A DNA stretch of 64,000 nt from Pseudomonas oleovorans subsp. oleovorans (GTDB lineage: Bacteria > Pseudomonadota > Gammaproteobacteria > Pseudomonadales > Pseudomonadaceae). Both the position numbers and the translations under genes were made by a program. The notes below the pieces were generated by a model. That model ran no database searches and had not been told where the DNA came from. It saw nothing but the letters and a program-made list of their open reading frames with translations. The DNA lies in assembly GCF_002197815.1 (NCBI RefSeq), contig NZ_NIUB01000012.1, forward strand, positions 1 to 64,000, read 5' to 3'. Positions 46,808 to 55,718 of the stretch are shown piece after piece (the first letter of the stretch is position 1; every line of letters starts with the position of its first letter).

Positions 46808-48262
46808 TCAATGGCGCCAGAAGGCGGGGAACAACAGCACCAGCACCGTGAGGATTTCCAGGCGCCCGAGCAGCATACCCAGGCTCAGTAGCCACTTGGC
46901 CGTATCGGGGATGGTGGCGTAGTTGCCGGCCGGGCCGACCATCTCGCCCATGCCTGGGCCAACGCCTGAGACCATCGCCGCAGCGCCGGTCAGGGCAGTG
47001 ATCCAGTCCACGCCGCACATCGCTACTGCCAGGGCCAGCGTGGCGATGGTGATGGTGTAGAAGAAGGCGAAGGCCAGGATCGAGCGAACGATGTCTTCGT
47101 CCAGGCGGTGGCGGTTGTAATGCTGCTTGATCACCGCCCGGGGGTGAATGAGCTGCCTGAGGTTGGCCTTGAGCAGGATGTAGGCGACCTGGAAGCGGAA
47201 TATCTTCAGGCCGCCGGCGGTGGAGCCGGAGCAGCCTCCGACGAAACCCAGGTAGAAAAACATCATGCTGGCGAACGGGCCCCACAGGTGGTAATCGCCC
47301 ACGGCAAAGCCGGTGGTGGTCATGATCGAGGTGATGTTCACCGCCACCAGGCGTAGCGCATCGAGCCAGTACAGGTCGGTGGTGAGCCATTTCCAGCCCG
47401 CCAGCACGAACCAGCTGCCCACCAGCAACAGCAGGAATCCACGCACCTGCGCGTCGCGAAACAGTGCGCGGTAGTTGCCGCGCAGGGTGCTGACATAGAG
47501 CACGAACGGCAGACTGCCGAGCACCATCACCACGATGGCGACCCAGTGAATCGCCGGTTCCTGCCATTTGCCCAGTGAAGAGTCGGACGTGGAGAAACCA
47601 CCGGTGGCGATCGCCGACATGGCGTGGTTGATCGCATCGAACAGGCCCATACCCGCCCACCAGAACGCCAGCACCGCGAGTGTGCTCAGGCCGACGTAGG
47701 CCAGCACCATGTACTTGGCGACCATGTGCGAGCGCGGCATGACCTTTTCCGAGCGGTCCGACGACTCGGTCTGGAACAGGCGCATGCCCCCGATGCGCAG
47801 GATCGGCAGGATCGCCACGGCCATGCCGATGAAGCCGATGCCGCCCAGCCAGTGCAGCAGCGAACGCCAGATCAGCGTACCCGGCGACATGTCGTCGAGG
47901 CCGCTGAATACGGTGGCGCCGGTAGCGGTGATGCCGGACATGCTCTCGAAGTACGCGTCGGTGATGCTCGCCCGTTCGGCGAAGATGAACGGCAAGGCGG
48001 CGAAGATCGACACCATCACCCAGCTCGACACCGTCAGCATGTACATGTCGCGGGGGCGCAGTTGCGTTTGTTGGGGCCTGCCCTGGGCGATCATGGCGAT
48101 GCCGGTGAGCGCGGTGATCAGGCTCGACCAGAGAAAGGCATTGATGCCCTGCGTCTGCTCGAAGATCAACAGGGTGATCACCGGCACCAGCATGCCCAGC
48201 GCCAGGGTGACGAGGAAGATGCCGTTGATGAAGGCGAGGATGCGCAGGCTGGCTAGGGGCAT
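46808..48262 (-). CDS. trkH: TrkH-family potassium transporter, downstream copy
   Basis: 484 residues with four membrane-pore-membrane repeats. The selectivity-filter segments are MSGITATGATVFSG, AIATGGFSTSDSS, MTTTGFAVGDY and VSGVGPGMGEM. The inner loop region FVGGCSGSTAGGLKIFR is typical of TrkH. It works with TrkA to import K+. It starts three bases after the stop of a second trkH of identical length, so the two are in one transcript. An internal point of difference is VSGVGPGMG versus VCNVGPGLG in the fourth pore of the upstream copy. Confidence 0.95.
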   Translation of the reverse strand: MPLASLRILAFINGIFLVTLALGMLVPVITLLIFEQTQGINAFLWSSLITALTGIAMIAQGRPQQTQLRPRDMYMLTVSSWVMVSIFAALPFIFAERASITDAYFESMSGITATGATVFSGLDDMSPGTLIWRSLLHWLGGIGFIGMAVAILPILRIGGMRLFQTESSDRSEKVMPRSHMVAKYMVLAYVGLSTLAVLAFWWAGMGLFDAINHAMSAIATGGFSTSDSSLGKWQEPAIHWVAIVVMVLGSLPFVLYVSTLRGNYRALFRDAQVRGFLLLLVGSWFVLAGWKWLTTDLYWLDALRLVAVNITSIMTTTGFAVGDYHLWGPFASMMFFYLGFVGGCSGSTAGGLKIFRFQVAYILLKANLRQLIHPRAVIKQHYNRHRLDEDIVRSILAFAFFYTITIATLALAVAMCGVDWITALTGAAAMVSGVGPGMGEMVGPAGNYATIPDTAKWLLSLGMLLGRLEILTVLVLLFPAFWRH

Positions 48263-48265
48263 CGG

Positions 48266-49720
48266 TCAGTGTTTCCAGAAACTACGGGTGACCAGCACCA
48301 GTACGGTCAGAATTTCCAGGCGGCCGAGCAGCATGCCAGCACTGAGCAGCCACTTGGCTGAATCCGGCAGGCTGGCGAAGTTGCCGGCCGGGCCGATGAT
48401 CGGGCCAAGCCCTGGGCCGACGTTGCACACCGCGGTGGCGGCGCCGGTCAGCGCGGTGACCCAGTCCAGGCCGACCAGGGTCAGGGCCAGGGCCAGCACA
48501 CCGATGGTGATGGTGAAGAAGAAGGAGAAGGTGATCAGCGAGCGGACGATCTCTTCATCCAGGTTGTGATTGTTGTACTGCTGCTTGATCACCGCGCGGG
48601 GGTGCACCAGCTGCATCAGGTTGGCCTTGAGCAGCACGTAGGCGACCTGGAAGCGGAAGATCTTCAGGCCGCCTGCGGTGGAGCCCGAGCAGCCGCCGAC
48701 GAAGGTCAGGTAGAAGAACAGCAGCACGGCGAAGCTGCCCCAGGTGGTGTAGTCGCCGAGGGCGAAGCCGGTGGTGGTGACCACAGAGGTGACGTTTACC
48801 GCGACGATGCGAAAGGCGTCGAGCCAGGCGTAGTCCGAGTTGATCCACAACCAGGTGCCGAATACCAGCCAGGTCAGCAGCAGAAAACCGATGAAGCCGC
48901 GAACCTGATGGTCTTTGAACAGGGCGTTGCGATTGCCGCGAATAAAGGCGACGTAAAGCATGAACGGCATGCCGCCGAGCAGCATCAGGACCACCGCCGT
49001 CCAATGCACGGCCGGTTCTGGCCAGTGCGCCAGGGACACGTCCGAGGTGGAGAATCCGCCGGTGGAGATCGCTGCCATGGAGTGGTTGATGGCGTCGAAA
49101 GGGCTCATGCCTGCCGCCCAGAAGGCCAGGAAACCCAGCAGCGTCAGGGCCAGATAAATCACCAACAGATACTTGGCGGCCATGTGCGAGCGTGGCATTA
49201 CCTTCTCGCCCCAGTCCGAGGATTCGGTCTGGAACAGGCGCATGCCACCCACGCGCAGCAGCGGCAAAATGGCGACGGCCATGCCGATGAAGCCGATGCC
49301 GCCGAGCCAGTGCAGCATCGAGCGCCAGATCAGAATACCGGGCGACATGTCATCCAGCCCGGTCAGCACGGTGGAGCCCGTAGTGGTAATGCCGGACATG
49401 GTTTCGAAGATGGCGTCGGTGTAGCTGATATGGGCGATCAGCATCATCGGCAGCGCGGCAAAGCAGCAAACCACGGTCCAGCTCCCGGTCGTCAGCAGGT
49501 ACATGTCACGCGGGCGTAACTGAGCGTTCTGCGGCCGGCCGGGAATCATCAGGGCGAGCCCGGCGATCAGGGTGATCAGGCTGGACCAGAGAAAGGCATT
49601 GAGATCTTCAGGCTGCTCGAAGATCAGCAGGGTCAGCATCGGGATGGCCATGCTGATCGCCAGGGTAATCAGGAATATGCCGATGATGAAACCGATGATG
49701 CGCAGCGTCGGCAAGGCCAT
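48266..49720 (-). CDS. trkH: TrkH-family potassium transporter, upstream copy
   Basis: 484 residues, about two-thirds identical by eye to the next gene along its whole length. Filter segments are MSGITTTGSTVLTG, AISTGGFSTSDVS, VTTTGFALGDY and VCNVGPGLGPI. The first filter (TTGSTV) is closer to classical TrkH than that of the downstream copy. Tandem copies of equal length three bases apart indicate a local duplication. It presumably shares the TrkA regulator encoded elsewhere. Confidence 0.95.
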   Translation of the reverse strand: MALPTLRIIGFIIGIFLITLAISMAIPMLTLLIFEQPEDLNAFLWSSLITLIAGLALMIPGRPQNAQLRPRDMYLLTTGSWTVVCCFAALPMMLIAHISYTDAIFETMSGITTTGSTVLTGLDDMSPGILIWRSMLHWLGGIGFIGMAVAILPLLRVGGMRLFQTESSDWGEKVMPRSHMAAKYLLVIYLALTLLGFLAFWAAGMSPFDAINHSMAAISTGGFSTSDVSLAHWPEPAVHWTAVVLMLLGGMPFMLYVAFIRGNRNALFKDHQVRGFIGFLLLTWLVFGTWLWINSDYAWLDAFRIVAVNVTSVVTTTGFALGDYTTWGSFAVLLFFYLTFVGGCSGSTAGGLKIFRFQVAYVLLKANLMQLVHPRAVIKQQYNNHNLDEEIVRSLITFSFFFTITIGVLALALTLVGLDWVTALTGAATAVCNVGPGLGPIIGPAGNFASLPDSAKWLLSAGMLLGRLEILTVLVLVTRSFWKH

Positions 49721-49868
49721 TTAGAGGGCTCTGGCGGGTTGGAAAATGCGCCATTCTACCTGCGCACGGACGGCTGTAAACCGCAACGGTGGGGGCTTTA
49801 CAAGCGCATCGCCGAGCATAGAATAGCTGCCAGTTGCCGACGTCCGTCGGTTTCCGAGCTCTCCTCAA

Positions 49869-50240
49869 ATGTCCGAAGCTAATCCCTGCCTTACGTGCGG
49901 CGCCTGCTGCGCGTTTTTTCGTGTGTCCTTCTTCTGGGGCGAGTGCCAATCCGCGGGCGGTAGCGTTCCGGACGAGCAGGTCATCCAGATCAGCCCCCAT
50001 TACGTCGCCATGCGTGGCACGGAGAGCAAACCGGCACGTTGTACGCAACTGTTGGGCGACGTCGGTTGTGGTGTGCGTTGCACCATGTACGAACAGCGCT
50101 CGAGTAGCTGCCGCGAGTTCGAAGCGTCATGGGCGAACGGTGAGCACAACCCGCGTTGCGACGAGGCGCGCAGGGCTTACGGTCTGCCGCCGCTCACTCC
50201 GCCGGTGCAACCGGTGATATCGCCCGACCGGGTAGCCTGA
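49869..50240 (+). CDS. YkgJ-family cysteine-cluster protein
   Basis: 123 residues with the CxxCGACC start (NPCLTCGACCAFFRVSFFW) and further cysteines in ARCTQLLGDVGCGVRCTMYEQRSSSCREFE. The family (YkgJ, PF03692) is thought to bind a metal or Fe-S cluster; function is not established. It is divergent from trkH. The gene is followed by a REP array. Confidence 0.9.
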   Translation: MSEANPCLTCGACCAFFRVSFFWGECQSAGGSVPDEQVIQISPHYVAMRGTESKPARCTQLLGDVGCGVRCTMYEQRSSSCREFEASWANGEHNPRCDEARRAYGLPPLTPPVQPVISPDRVA

Positions 50241-50309
50241 CGGTATCTCAAGCCGCAGGTGAAGCTGGACATTGCCTGATGCTTATTTGGCAGGATACCC
50301 GAAGCGCCT

Positions 50310-50600
50310 TTGTGGGAGCCCCGCCCCCGGGGCGAAGCTTTTGGCTTTGCGGTGTTCTTGCGATTCGCCGCGAGGCGCGGCTCCTACAGGGTAGGTCGGC
50401 GCCTGCGGGGTTTGTGTAGGAGCCCCGCCCCGGGGCGAAGCTTTTGGCTTTGCGATGTTCTTGCGATTCGCCGCGAGACGCGGCTCCTACAGGGTAGGTC
50501 GGCGCCTGCGAGGTTTGTGTAGGAGCCCCGCCCCCGGGGCGAAGCTTTTGGCTTTGCGGTGTTCTTGCGATTCGCCGCGAGGCGCAGTGCCTACAGGCTG
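50310..50600. repeat. Three tandem copies of a ~103-base REP pair (BIME array)
   Basis: GGAGCCCCGCCCC(C)GGGGCGAAGCTTTTGGC begins at 50315, 50419 and 50522. Each copy is followed by TTCTTGCGATTCGCCGCGAG and an inverted GGCTCCTACAGG, giving periods of 104 and 103 bases. The copies differ at a few bases; the third is degenerate at its end (CGCAGTGCCTACAGG). The array fills most of the 445-base gap between the YkgJ and nitroreductase genes; no gene is seen in it. Confidence 0.9.
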
Positions 50601-50685
50601 ATGCGCCGTCCCCGCATACCGCTGAGCTTGCAGCCTGCAGCTTGCAGCATTGAGAATGCGCCATCTTTGTTTTTGGAGGTGGCCG

Positions 50686-51246
50686 ATGGAGGCTCTCGAC
50701 GCTCTGCTCAACCGTGTTTCCGTTCCTCGCCTGGTCGAACCGGGCCCGGATGCCGTGCAGCGCGAGATGCTGTTTCGCGCAGCCCTGCGTGCGCCTGATC
50801 ATGGTCAGCTACGTCCGTGGCGTTTTCTGACGGTCGAGGGGCAAGCGCGTGAGCGTATGGGCGAGCTGTTCGCCGAGGCCTTGCTGGTCGCCGATGCGCA
50901 TGCTGCGCCGGAAGCGCTGAACAAGGCGCGTGGCATGCCGCTGCGCGCGCCATTGCTGGTGGTGGTGATCGCCCGGGTTCAGGCTCACCCCAAGGTACCC
51001 GCTTCCGAGCAGGTGATAGCAGCCGGCTGTGCCGCGCATGGCATGCTGCTGGCCGCCCATGCTCAGGGTATCGGTGCGGTCTGGCGTACCGGCGACATGG
51101 CCTATAACGCCCATGTGGCCAAGGGGCTGGGCCTGGCGGCGGACGAGCAGATCATCGCCTACCTCTACCTTGGTACGCCGGAGCGTGAGCTGCGCCGCGC
51201 CCCGGAGGTCCGCGTTGAGGCTTTCGTCAGCGCCTGGGAGGGCTGA
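50686..51246 (+). CDS. Nitroreductase-family flavoprotein (YdjA-like)
   Basis: 186 residues, the short nitroreductase form. The FMN-binding start LLNRVSVPRLVEPGPDAVQREMLFRAALRAPDHGQLRPWRF, the central helix AAGCAAHGMLLAAHAQGIGAVWRTG and the final LYLGTPE are typical of YdjA. Such enzymes reduce nitro compounds or similar electrophiles with NAD(P)H; the physiological substrate is unknown. The ATG at 50686 follows TTGGAGG; earlier in-frame sequence is intergenic. Confidence 0.9.
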   Translation: MEALDALLNRVSVPRLVEPGPDAVQREMLFRAALRAPDHGQLRPWRFLTVEGQARERMGELFAEALLVADAHAAPEALNKARGMPLRAPLLVVVIARVQAHPKVPASEQVIAAGCAAHGMLLAAHAQGIGAVWRTGDMAYNAHVAKGLGLAADEQIIAYLYLGTPERELRRAPEVRVEAFVSAWEG

Positions 51247-51258
51247 GCGAAACGCGCT

Positions 51259-52587
51259 TCAGCCTGCCTGCTGCCTGGCCGGCAGGCTGAGCGTGGCGAT
51301 GAAGCCGCCTTGCGGATGGTTGCTCAACAGCAGTTCACCGCCATGACGTTGCGCCGCCCGCCGCGCGATAGCCAAGCCGAGGCCGTGGCCGGAGCCGCTC
51401 TGGCCTGGCGCGCGGAAGAACGGTTTACCCAATTGCTCCAGGTATTCGCTGGCAACTCCAGGGCCATGGTCGCGCACGCTCAGCGTTACGTTTTGCCCCT
51501 GGCTTTGCACGCTGATGAGGACAGGTTGATCCGCTGGGCTGAAGCGCAAGGCATTGCGTAGCAGATTGTCCAGCGCGCGCTCCAGCATGTCTGGCCAGCC
51601 TTCCAGGCGTGCGCGCGGGTCGAGATCGATCTGCAGCTGTTGTTGCGGGGCGGTCAGGCGCGCGTCTTCCTGCAGGTTGCCGAGCAGGGCGGCCAGATCG
51701 ACGGGCTGTGCGGCGCCCGGATCCGCGTCCAGACGGGCCAGGGCGAGAATTTCGCTGATCAGCGCTTCCAGTCGATCACACTCCTGACTCAGACGGGGCC
51801 AGAGCCTTTCTCGCTCCGCGGCATCGGCGCGCTCCGCCAATGCCAGTGCAATACGCAGGCGCGCCAGGGGCGAGCGCAGTTCGTGGGAGACATCGCGCAG
51901 CAACTGGCGCTGGCTGCCGATCAAGCCTTGCAGACGCTCGCCCATGCGGTTGAAGTCCTTGGCCAGTAGGCCCAGCTCGTCGCGGCGCGTGGCCAGACGA
52001 GCCAGGCTGTTCTGTTGGTAGGCGGTCTGGCCGAGGTCATGCACGGCGCCGCGCAGGCGATCCAGCGGGCGGGTGATCGACAGCGTCAGCATCAGGCTGA
52101 ACAGCGTTAGCACCACCAGGGCAATGGCGATGGCGCTGAGTGGCCAGAACAGGCTGCCGCGGTGCCAGGCTGCCAGTTCCGGGTGTGGAATACGGTAGAT
52201 GAACAGGTAGCTTTCGCCGCTTTCCGGGCTGGTGTATTCGGCGGTCAGGCGCCGCCATGGCAAGCGACGGTCGTCACCGTGACGCGCCTCGAAGGCGGCA
52301 GCACGGGACGGAAAGGTGCCTTTGACCAGTTGCTGGCCGCTCTCGCCAAGCACCTGGGTGTCGATACGGTACTTGCGCTTGCGCTGTTCGAGAAAATCCT
52401 GGGCGGCTGCTGGCCCTTGCTGTTCATAGCGCTTGACCCACTTGCTATCGAGATCGTCAAGGCCCGGGTGCAGGCTTAGAATCCAGGCGTCCTGATTCAG
52501 GGCGCGGCCAAGCAGCAGCGACAGACCGGCCACCAGGGCGATGCCCAGCCAGAAGGTCGCCAGAATGCGCCAGAACAGTGAACGCAC
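51259..52587 (-). CDS. Sensor histidine kinase, CpxA-like
   Basis: 442 residues. TM1 (FWLGIALVAGLSLLLG), a periplasmic sensor domain of about 130 residues, TM2 (AIAIALVVLTLFSLMLTLSI), HAMP, the phosphoacceptor box LLRDVSHELRSPLARLRIA, and ATPase motifs DNLLRNALRFSP, VRDHGPGV and GHGLGLAIARR. The GTG start at 52587 follows AGGAATCACC. It is the third gene of a minus-strand unit with a response regulator and Spy-like protein, so it probably senses envelope stress as CpxA does. Assignment to Cpx is by neighbours. Confidence 0.9.
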   Translation of the reverse strand: MRSLFWRILATFWLGIALVAGLSLLLGRALNQDAWILSLHPGLDDLDSKWVKRYEQQGPAAAQDFLEQRKRKYRIDTQVLGESGQQLVKGTFPSRAAAFEARHGDDRRLPWRRLTAEYTSPESGESYLFIYRIPHPELAAWHRGSLFWPLSAIAIALVVLTLFSLMLTLSITRPLDRLRGAVHDLGQTAYQQNSLARLATRRDELGLLAKDFNRMGERLQGLIGSQRQLLRDVSHELRSPLARLRIALALAERADAAERERLWPRLSQECDRLEALISEILALARLDADPGAAQPVDLAALLGNLQEDARLTAPQQQLQIDLDPRARLEGWPDMLERALDNLLRNALRFSPADQPVLISVQSQGQNVTLSVRDHGPGVASEYLEQLGKPFFRAPGQSGSGHGLGLAIARRAAQRHGGELLLSNHPQGGFIATLSLPARQQAG

Positions 52588-52651
52588 GGTGATTCCTCAT
52601 GCAAAAGCCGCCGGGCTCAGGGAGCGCGGCGGCGGGTCTAGGGGGCGTCGA

Positions 52652-53065
52652 TCAGTTGGTCTTGCTGTCCTTCTCGGCCTTCCAGGCCTTGAATTCGGCC
52701 ATTTCTGCGCGGCGAGCTTCCATTTTCTTCTGGTGCTCGTCGAAGGCTTTCTGCTGCTCGGGGTTGAGCAGGTCACGCAGGGCCTTGTGCTGGTCGGCGC
52801 GAGCCTTGTCCAGCTCCTTCTTCATGGCCTGCTTTTCGGCTTCCGGCAGCTTGTCCAGGTAGCGCTTGGTGATGTCGCGATGGGTTTTCATCTGCTCGCC
52901 CATCAGTTTGCGAAACTCCTGGCGCTGCTCCTTGCTCAGGTTCAGCTCCTTGAACATGCTGTGGCCGCGATCATGGTGGCGAGGGCCGCCGTCGTGCATG
53001 GGCATGGCGAAGGCCAGGGTCGGCAGGGTGGCAGCGAGCAGCAGGGCGGTGAGGGTCTTGCGCAT
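52652..53065 (-). CDS. Periplasmic Spy/CpxP-like protein
   Basis: 137 residues. A signal peptide (LTALLLAATLPTLAFA) precedes a charged, all-helical body rich in Lys, Glu and Gln. LNLSKEQRQEFRKLMGEQMK and LLNPEQQKAFDEHQKKM are degenerate LTxxQ motifs of the Spy/CpxP family. Spy is a periplasmic chaperone and CpxP an inhibitor of CpxA. It sits between the response regulator and the kinase. An AAGGAGAA site precedes the ATG. Confidence 0.85.
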   Translation of the reverse strand: MRKTLTALLLAATLPTLAFAMPMHDGGPRHHDRGHSMFKELNLSKEQRQEFRKLMGEQMKTHRDITKRYLDKLPEAEKQAMKKELDKARADQHKALRDLLNPEQQKAFDEHQKKMEARRAEMAEFKAWKAEKDSKTN

Positions 53066-53085
53066 GGTGATTCTCCTTGTCTTGA

Positions 53086-53225
53086 GAACCTGTTTTACGA
53101 TCTAGCGAGCCAGAGTCATGCAAGGCGAAAACAGACGAGGAAGCGGAGTGTACTGTTGTACATGAGCATTCCGAGTCTGTTTTCAACGCAGCAGGGCCGA
53201 CGCGCAGCAGGTCGTAAACAGGTTC
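53086..53225. mobile_element. 140-base MITE-like inverted-repeat element
   Basis: Ends GAACCTGTTTTACGA (53086) and TCGTAAACAGGTTC (to 53225) are inverted repeats with one base length difference. Inside, CGAAAACAGAC and GTCTGTTTTC form a second inverted pair around GTGTAC/GTACAT. The element lies in the spy-like gene's upstream region, between it and the response regulator gene. I recall very similar sequence in many Pseudomonas genomes. It has no coding capacity. Confidence 0.75.
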
Positions 53226-53345
53226 CGAGGCCGGTAAGTACCGGATGGGCTCATTATGCGGCGGTCAAGGTCAAGGGCAGTCAGCTGTGGGTAAAGCTTG
53301 GGTAAAGGCGATGTTGCGGGTTATTTACGCTGCGCCAGGGCGTAC

Positions 53346-54023
53346 TCACTGCGCGTAGTAATAGCCGCGGCTGCGCAGGGCGAGAATGCGTGGGCGGCCA
53401 TCCGGGTGCGGGCCGAGCTTCTTGCGCAGGTTGCTGACGTGCATGTCCAGGCTACGGTCATACAGGGTCAATTTGCGGCCCAGGGCCAGTTGCGCCAATG
53501 CCTGTTTGTCCACCGGCTCACCTGGTTGGCGCAGCAGGGCTTCCAGCAGGCGGCTTTCGGAAAGTGTCAGCGGAACGTCATGCTCGCCAATGCTGACCAC
53601 CCCGCGATTGGGGCTGAAGCGGAGGTCGCCCAGCTCCAGCTGGCTGCTGGCCGGTGCGGGCACGGTGCGGCGCAGCACAGCGCGCAGGCGTGCGGTCAGC
53701 TCGCGAGGGTCACAGGGCTTGGCCAGGTAGTCATCGGCGCCCAACTCCAGGCCAAGGATGCGGTCCAGCGGTTCGCCGCGGGCGGAGAGCATCAGCACTG
53801 GCAGGTCCGGATGCTCGCCCCGTAGCTGCTTGAGCAACTCAAGGCCGCTGCCGTCCGGCAGCATCACGTCCAGCACCACAGCCTCGGGGGCTTGTGCGGC
53901 AAGTGCCTGACGGGCGCCAGCGGCTTCGTGGCAGGCGGTGACCTGAAAGCCTTCCTGGGTCAGCCAACGGCTAAGCAGCTCGCAGAGTTCCTGATCATCA
54001 TCGATCAGCAGCAATCGGTTCAT
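53346..54023 (-). CDS. OmpR-family response regulator, CpxR-like
   Basis: 225 residues. The receiver domain has the acidic pair IDDD, phospho-acceptor Asp in AVVLDVMLPDGSG and Lys in DYLAKPCDPREL. The C-terminal winged helix has PLTLSESRLLEALLRQPGEPVDKQALAQLALGRKLTLYDRSLDMHVSNLRKKLG. It should be phosphorylated by the kinase at 51259-52587. The spacing to the spy-like gene (280 bases) is enlarged by a MITE-like element, so the unit may not be one transcript. Confidence 0.9.
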   Translation of the reverse strand: MNRLLLIDDDQELCELLSRWLTQEGFQVTACHEAAGARQALAAQAPEAVVLDVMLPDGSGLELLKQLRGEHPDLPVLMLSARGEPLDRILGLELGADDYLAKPCDPRELTARLRAVLRRTVPAPASSQLELGDLRFSPNRGVVSIGEHDVPLTLSESRLLEALLRQPGEPVDKQALAQLALGRKLTLYDRSLDMHVSNLRKKLGPHPDGRPRILALRSRGYYYAQ

Positions 54024-54026
54024 GGC

Positions 54027-54380
54027 TTAGTTGATCCACTCGCGACGGGTCTTGCGAGAGCCACGCAACAGGGCGCCGAATAGCATCGAGATCAGGCTCA
54101 GGGCTGCGCCGAGGGCGAACCAGGTCTGTTCCTCGCTGAGCAGCCGGGGTTGAGCCTGCGCCTGGCTTTCCTTGAGCTGCAGGCGCAGGCGCTGCAGTTG
54201 CACGGCGCTGCTCGCTTCCAGCTCATTGCGCAGTTGCTCACTCTGCGCCAGGCGCTGTTCCAACACCTGGCTGTCGACCGCAGCTGCTGGGGCGGAAGGC
54301 TGAGCGGGTTGTTCTTCTGCCTGTACCGAAGCACAGGTCAGCATCACGGTGACCAGCAGGGACAGCGGGATCGGGCGCAT
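54027..54380 (-). CDS. Small secreted/membrane coiled-coil protein
   Basis: 117 residues. A signal peptide (LSLLVTVMLTCASVQA) is followed by a coiled-coil stretch (VLEQRLAQSEQLRNELEASSAVQLQRLRLQLKESQ), one membrane helix (WFALGAALSLISMLFGALL) and a basic end (RGSRKTRREWIN). Its stop lies three bases from the response regulator start, so it is in the same unit. P. aeruginosa has a similar gene beside its cpx-like locus as I recall. Function unknown. Confidence 0.75.
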   Translation of the reverse strand: MRPIPLSLLVTVMLTCASVQAEEQPAQPSAPAAAVDSQVLEQRLAQSEQLRNELEASSAVQLQRLRLQLKESQAQAQPRLLSEEQTWFALGAALSLISMLFGALLRGSRKTRREWIN

Positions 54381-54421
54381 CGCGATTCCTTGTGTGCGAA
54401 AGCAGTGTGGGTGGCACTTCG

Positions 54422-54721
54422 TCAGGGCAGCACTTTCTTGAAGGGTTTGACCAAAACGTTGGCATACACGCCGGCTGTGCGGTACGGGTCGGCATCAGCC
54501 CATTGTTGGGCAGCTTCAAGGGAGTCGAACTCGGCAACCACCAGGCTGCCGTTGAAACCAGCCGGGCCTGGATCATTGCTGTCGATGGCCGGGTGTGGCC
54601 CGGCCAGCAGCAGGCGACCTTCCTGCTTCAACTGTTCCAGGCGGGCGAGGTGAGCGGGGCGGGTAGCCAGGCGATTTTCCAGGGAGTTTTCGATGTCGGT
54701 GGCGATGATGGCGTAGAGCAT
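54422..54721 (-). CDS. YciI-family protein
   Basis: 99 residues, one YciI (dimeric ferredoxin-like) domain: [46 protein letters not shown]...[42 protein letters not shown]. The His-Asp pair typical of the family is present (H in RPAHLARL, D in ADADPY). Exact function is unknown. It lies next to the divergent PHP gene and close to yciO, as in other gammaproteobacteria. Confidence 0.92.
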   Translation of the reverse strand: MLYAIIATDIENSLENRLATRPAHLARLEQLKQEGRLLLAGPHPAIDSNDPGPAGFNGSLVVAEFDSLEAAQQWADADPYRTAGVYANVLVKPFKKVLP

Positions 54722-54838
54722 TTCAGTCCTTATTTAGGGTCGAAGCGGGGAGGGATGAAGCATTTTCGCCATATGGCAACAGCCTTGGCGCGGATGTGGG
54801 GCATAATAACAAACATCAATCTCAACGAAAGCGCCGCC

Positions 54839-55705
54839 ATGATTGTCGATCTGCACTGCCACAGCACCGCCTCCGATGGCGCCCTGGCCCCCGCCGTCCT
54901 GGTGACCCGGGCGCATGAGCGTGGCGTTAGGCTGCTGGCACTGACCGATCACGACACCCTGGAAGGGCTGGATGAAGCACGTCGCACAGCGACGGCTCTG
55001 GATATGCAACTGATCAATGGCATCGAGCTGTCCTGCACCTGGGGTGGAGCGACCATCCACGTGTTGGGCTATGCCTTCGAGCGCGAGGCGCCGGCGCTGT
55101 GTGCTGCCATCGATGCCTTGCACCATGGGCGCTGGCAGCGTGCGCAAGAGATCGACCGACGCCTCGCGGCCAAAGGTATGCCAGGCGCTCTGGAGGGCGC
55201 GCGGGCCGTTCAGCAGGAACTGGGCGATAGCGGCAATGCGCCGGCCCGGCCACATTTCGCCGAATTTCTCGTGCGCGCCGGCCATGTGCGCGACCGTGCC
55301 GAGGCGTTTCGCAAGTGGTTGGGTTCGGGCAAATTGGGTGACGTCAAGCAGCATTGGCCTATGCTGGAAGAAACCGTTGCCACTTTGCGCGCGGCCGGGG
55401 CCTGGATCAGCCTGGCGCATCCGTGGCAATACGATTTCACGCGCAGTAAGCGTCGCCGTCTGGTTGCCGACTTCGCGGCAGCCGGTGGCCACGCGCTGGA
55501 AGTGGTCAACGGCATGCAGCCGGCCGAGCAGGTCGGCGGCCTGGCGATTCTGGCCCGTGAGTTTGGTTTGATGGCCAGCGTCGGCAGTGATTTTCATGCG
55601 CCCGGCGACTGGTCCGAGCTGGGTATGTACCGGCCGCTGCCCGACGATCTGACTGCGCTCTGGGAGCGTTTCGAGCATGCACAGCCATCCGCTGTCACTT
55701 TATGA
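54839..55705 (+). CDS. PHP-domain phosphoesterase (YciV/RNase AM type)
   Basis: 288 residues. Metal-binding motifs of PHP proteins: DLHCHSTASDG, LTDHDTLEG, GIELSCTW, RPHFAEFLV, LAHPWQYD and GSDFHAPGDW. The E. coli relative YciV (TrpH, RNase AM) is a 5'-3' exonuclease that trims rRNA 5' ends and acts on short nucleotides. The ATG at 54839 starts the domain directly (MIVDLHCHS); the longer open frame upstream overlaps the yciI gene and is not real. yciO follows and overlaps the 3' region closely. Confidence 0.92.
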   Translation: MIVDLHCHSTASDGALAPAVLVTRAHERGVRLLALTDHDTLEGLDEARRTATALDMQLINGIELSCTWGGATIHVLGYAFEREAPALCAAIDALHHGRWQRAQEIDRRLAAKGMPGALEGARAVQQELGDSGNAPARPHFAEFLVRAGHVRDRAEAFRKWLGSGKLGDVKQHWPMLEETVATLRAAGAWISLAHPWQYDFTRSKRRRLVADFAAAGGHALEVVNGMQPAEQVGGLAILAREFGLMASVGSDFHAPGDWSELGMYRPLPDDLTALWERFEHAQPSAVTL

Positions 55706-55718
55706 GCTGGGAGCAAGT

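Noticed and set aside
50310..50600. A possible CRISPR array (three evenly spaced repeats)
   Set aside because: Repeat units are ~103 bases, almost identical along their full length including the spacer, and consist of REP palindromes; no cas genes are near.
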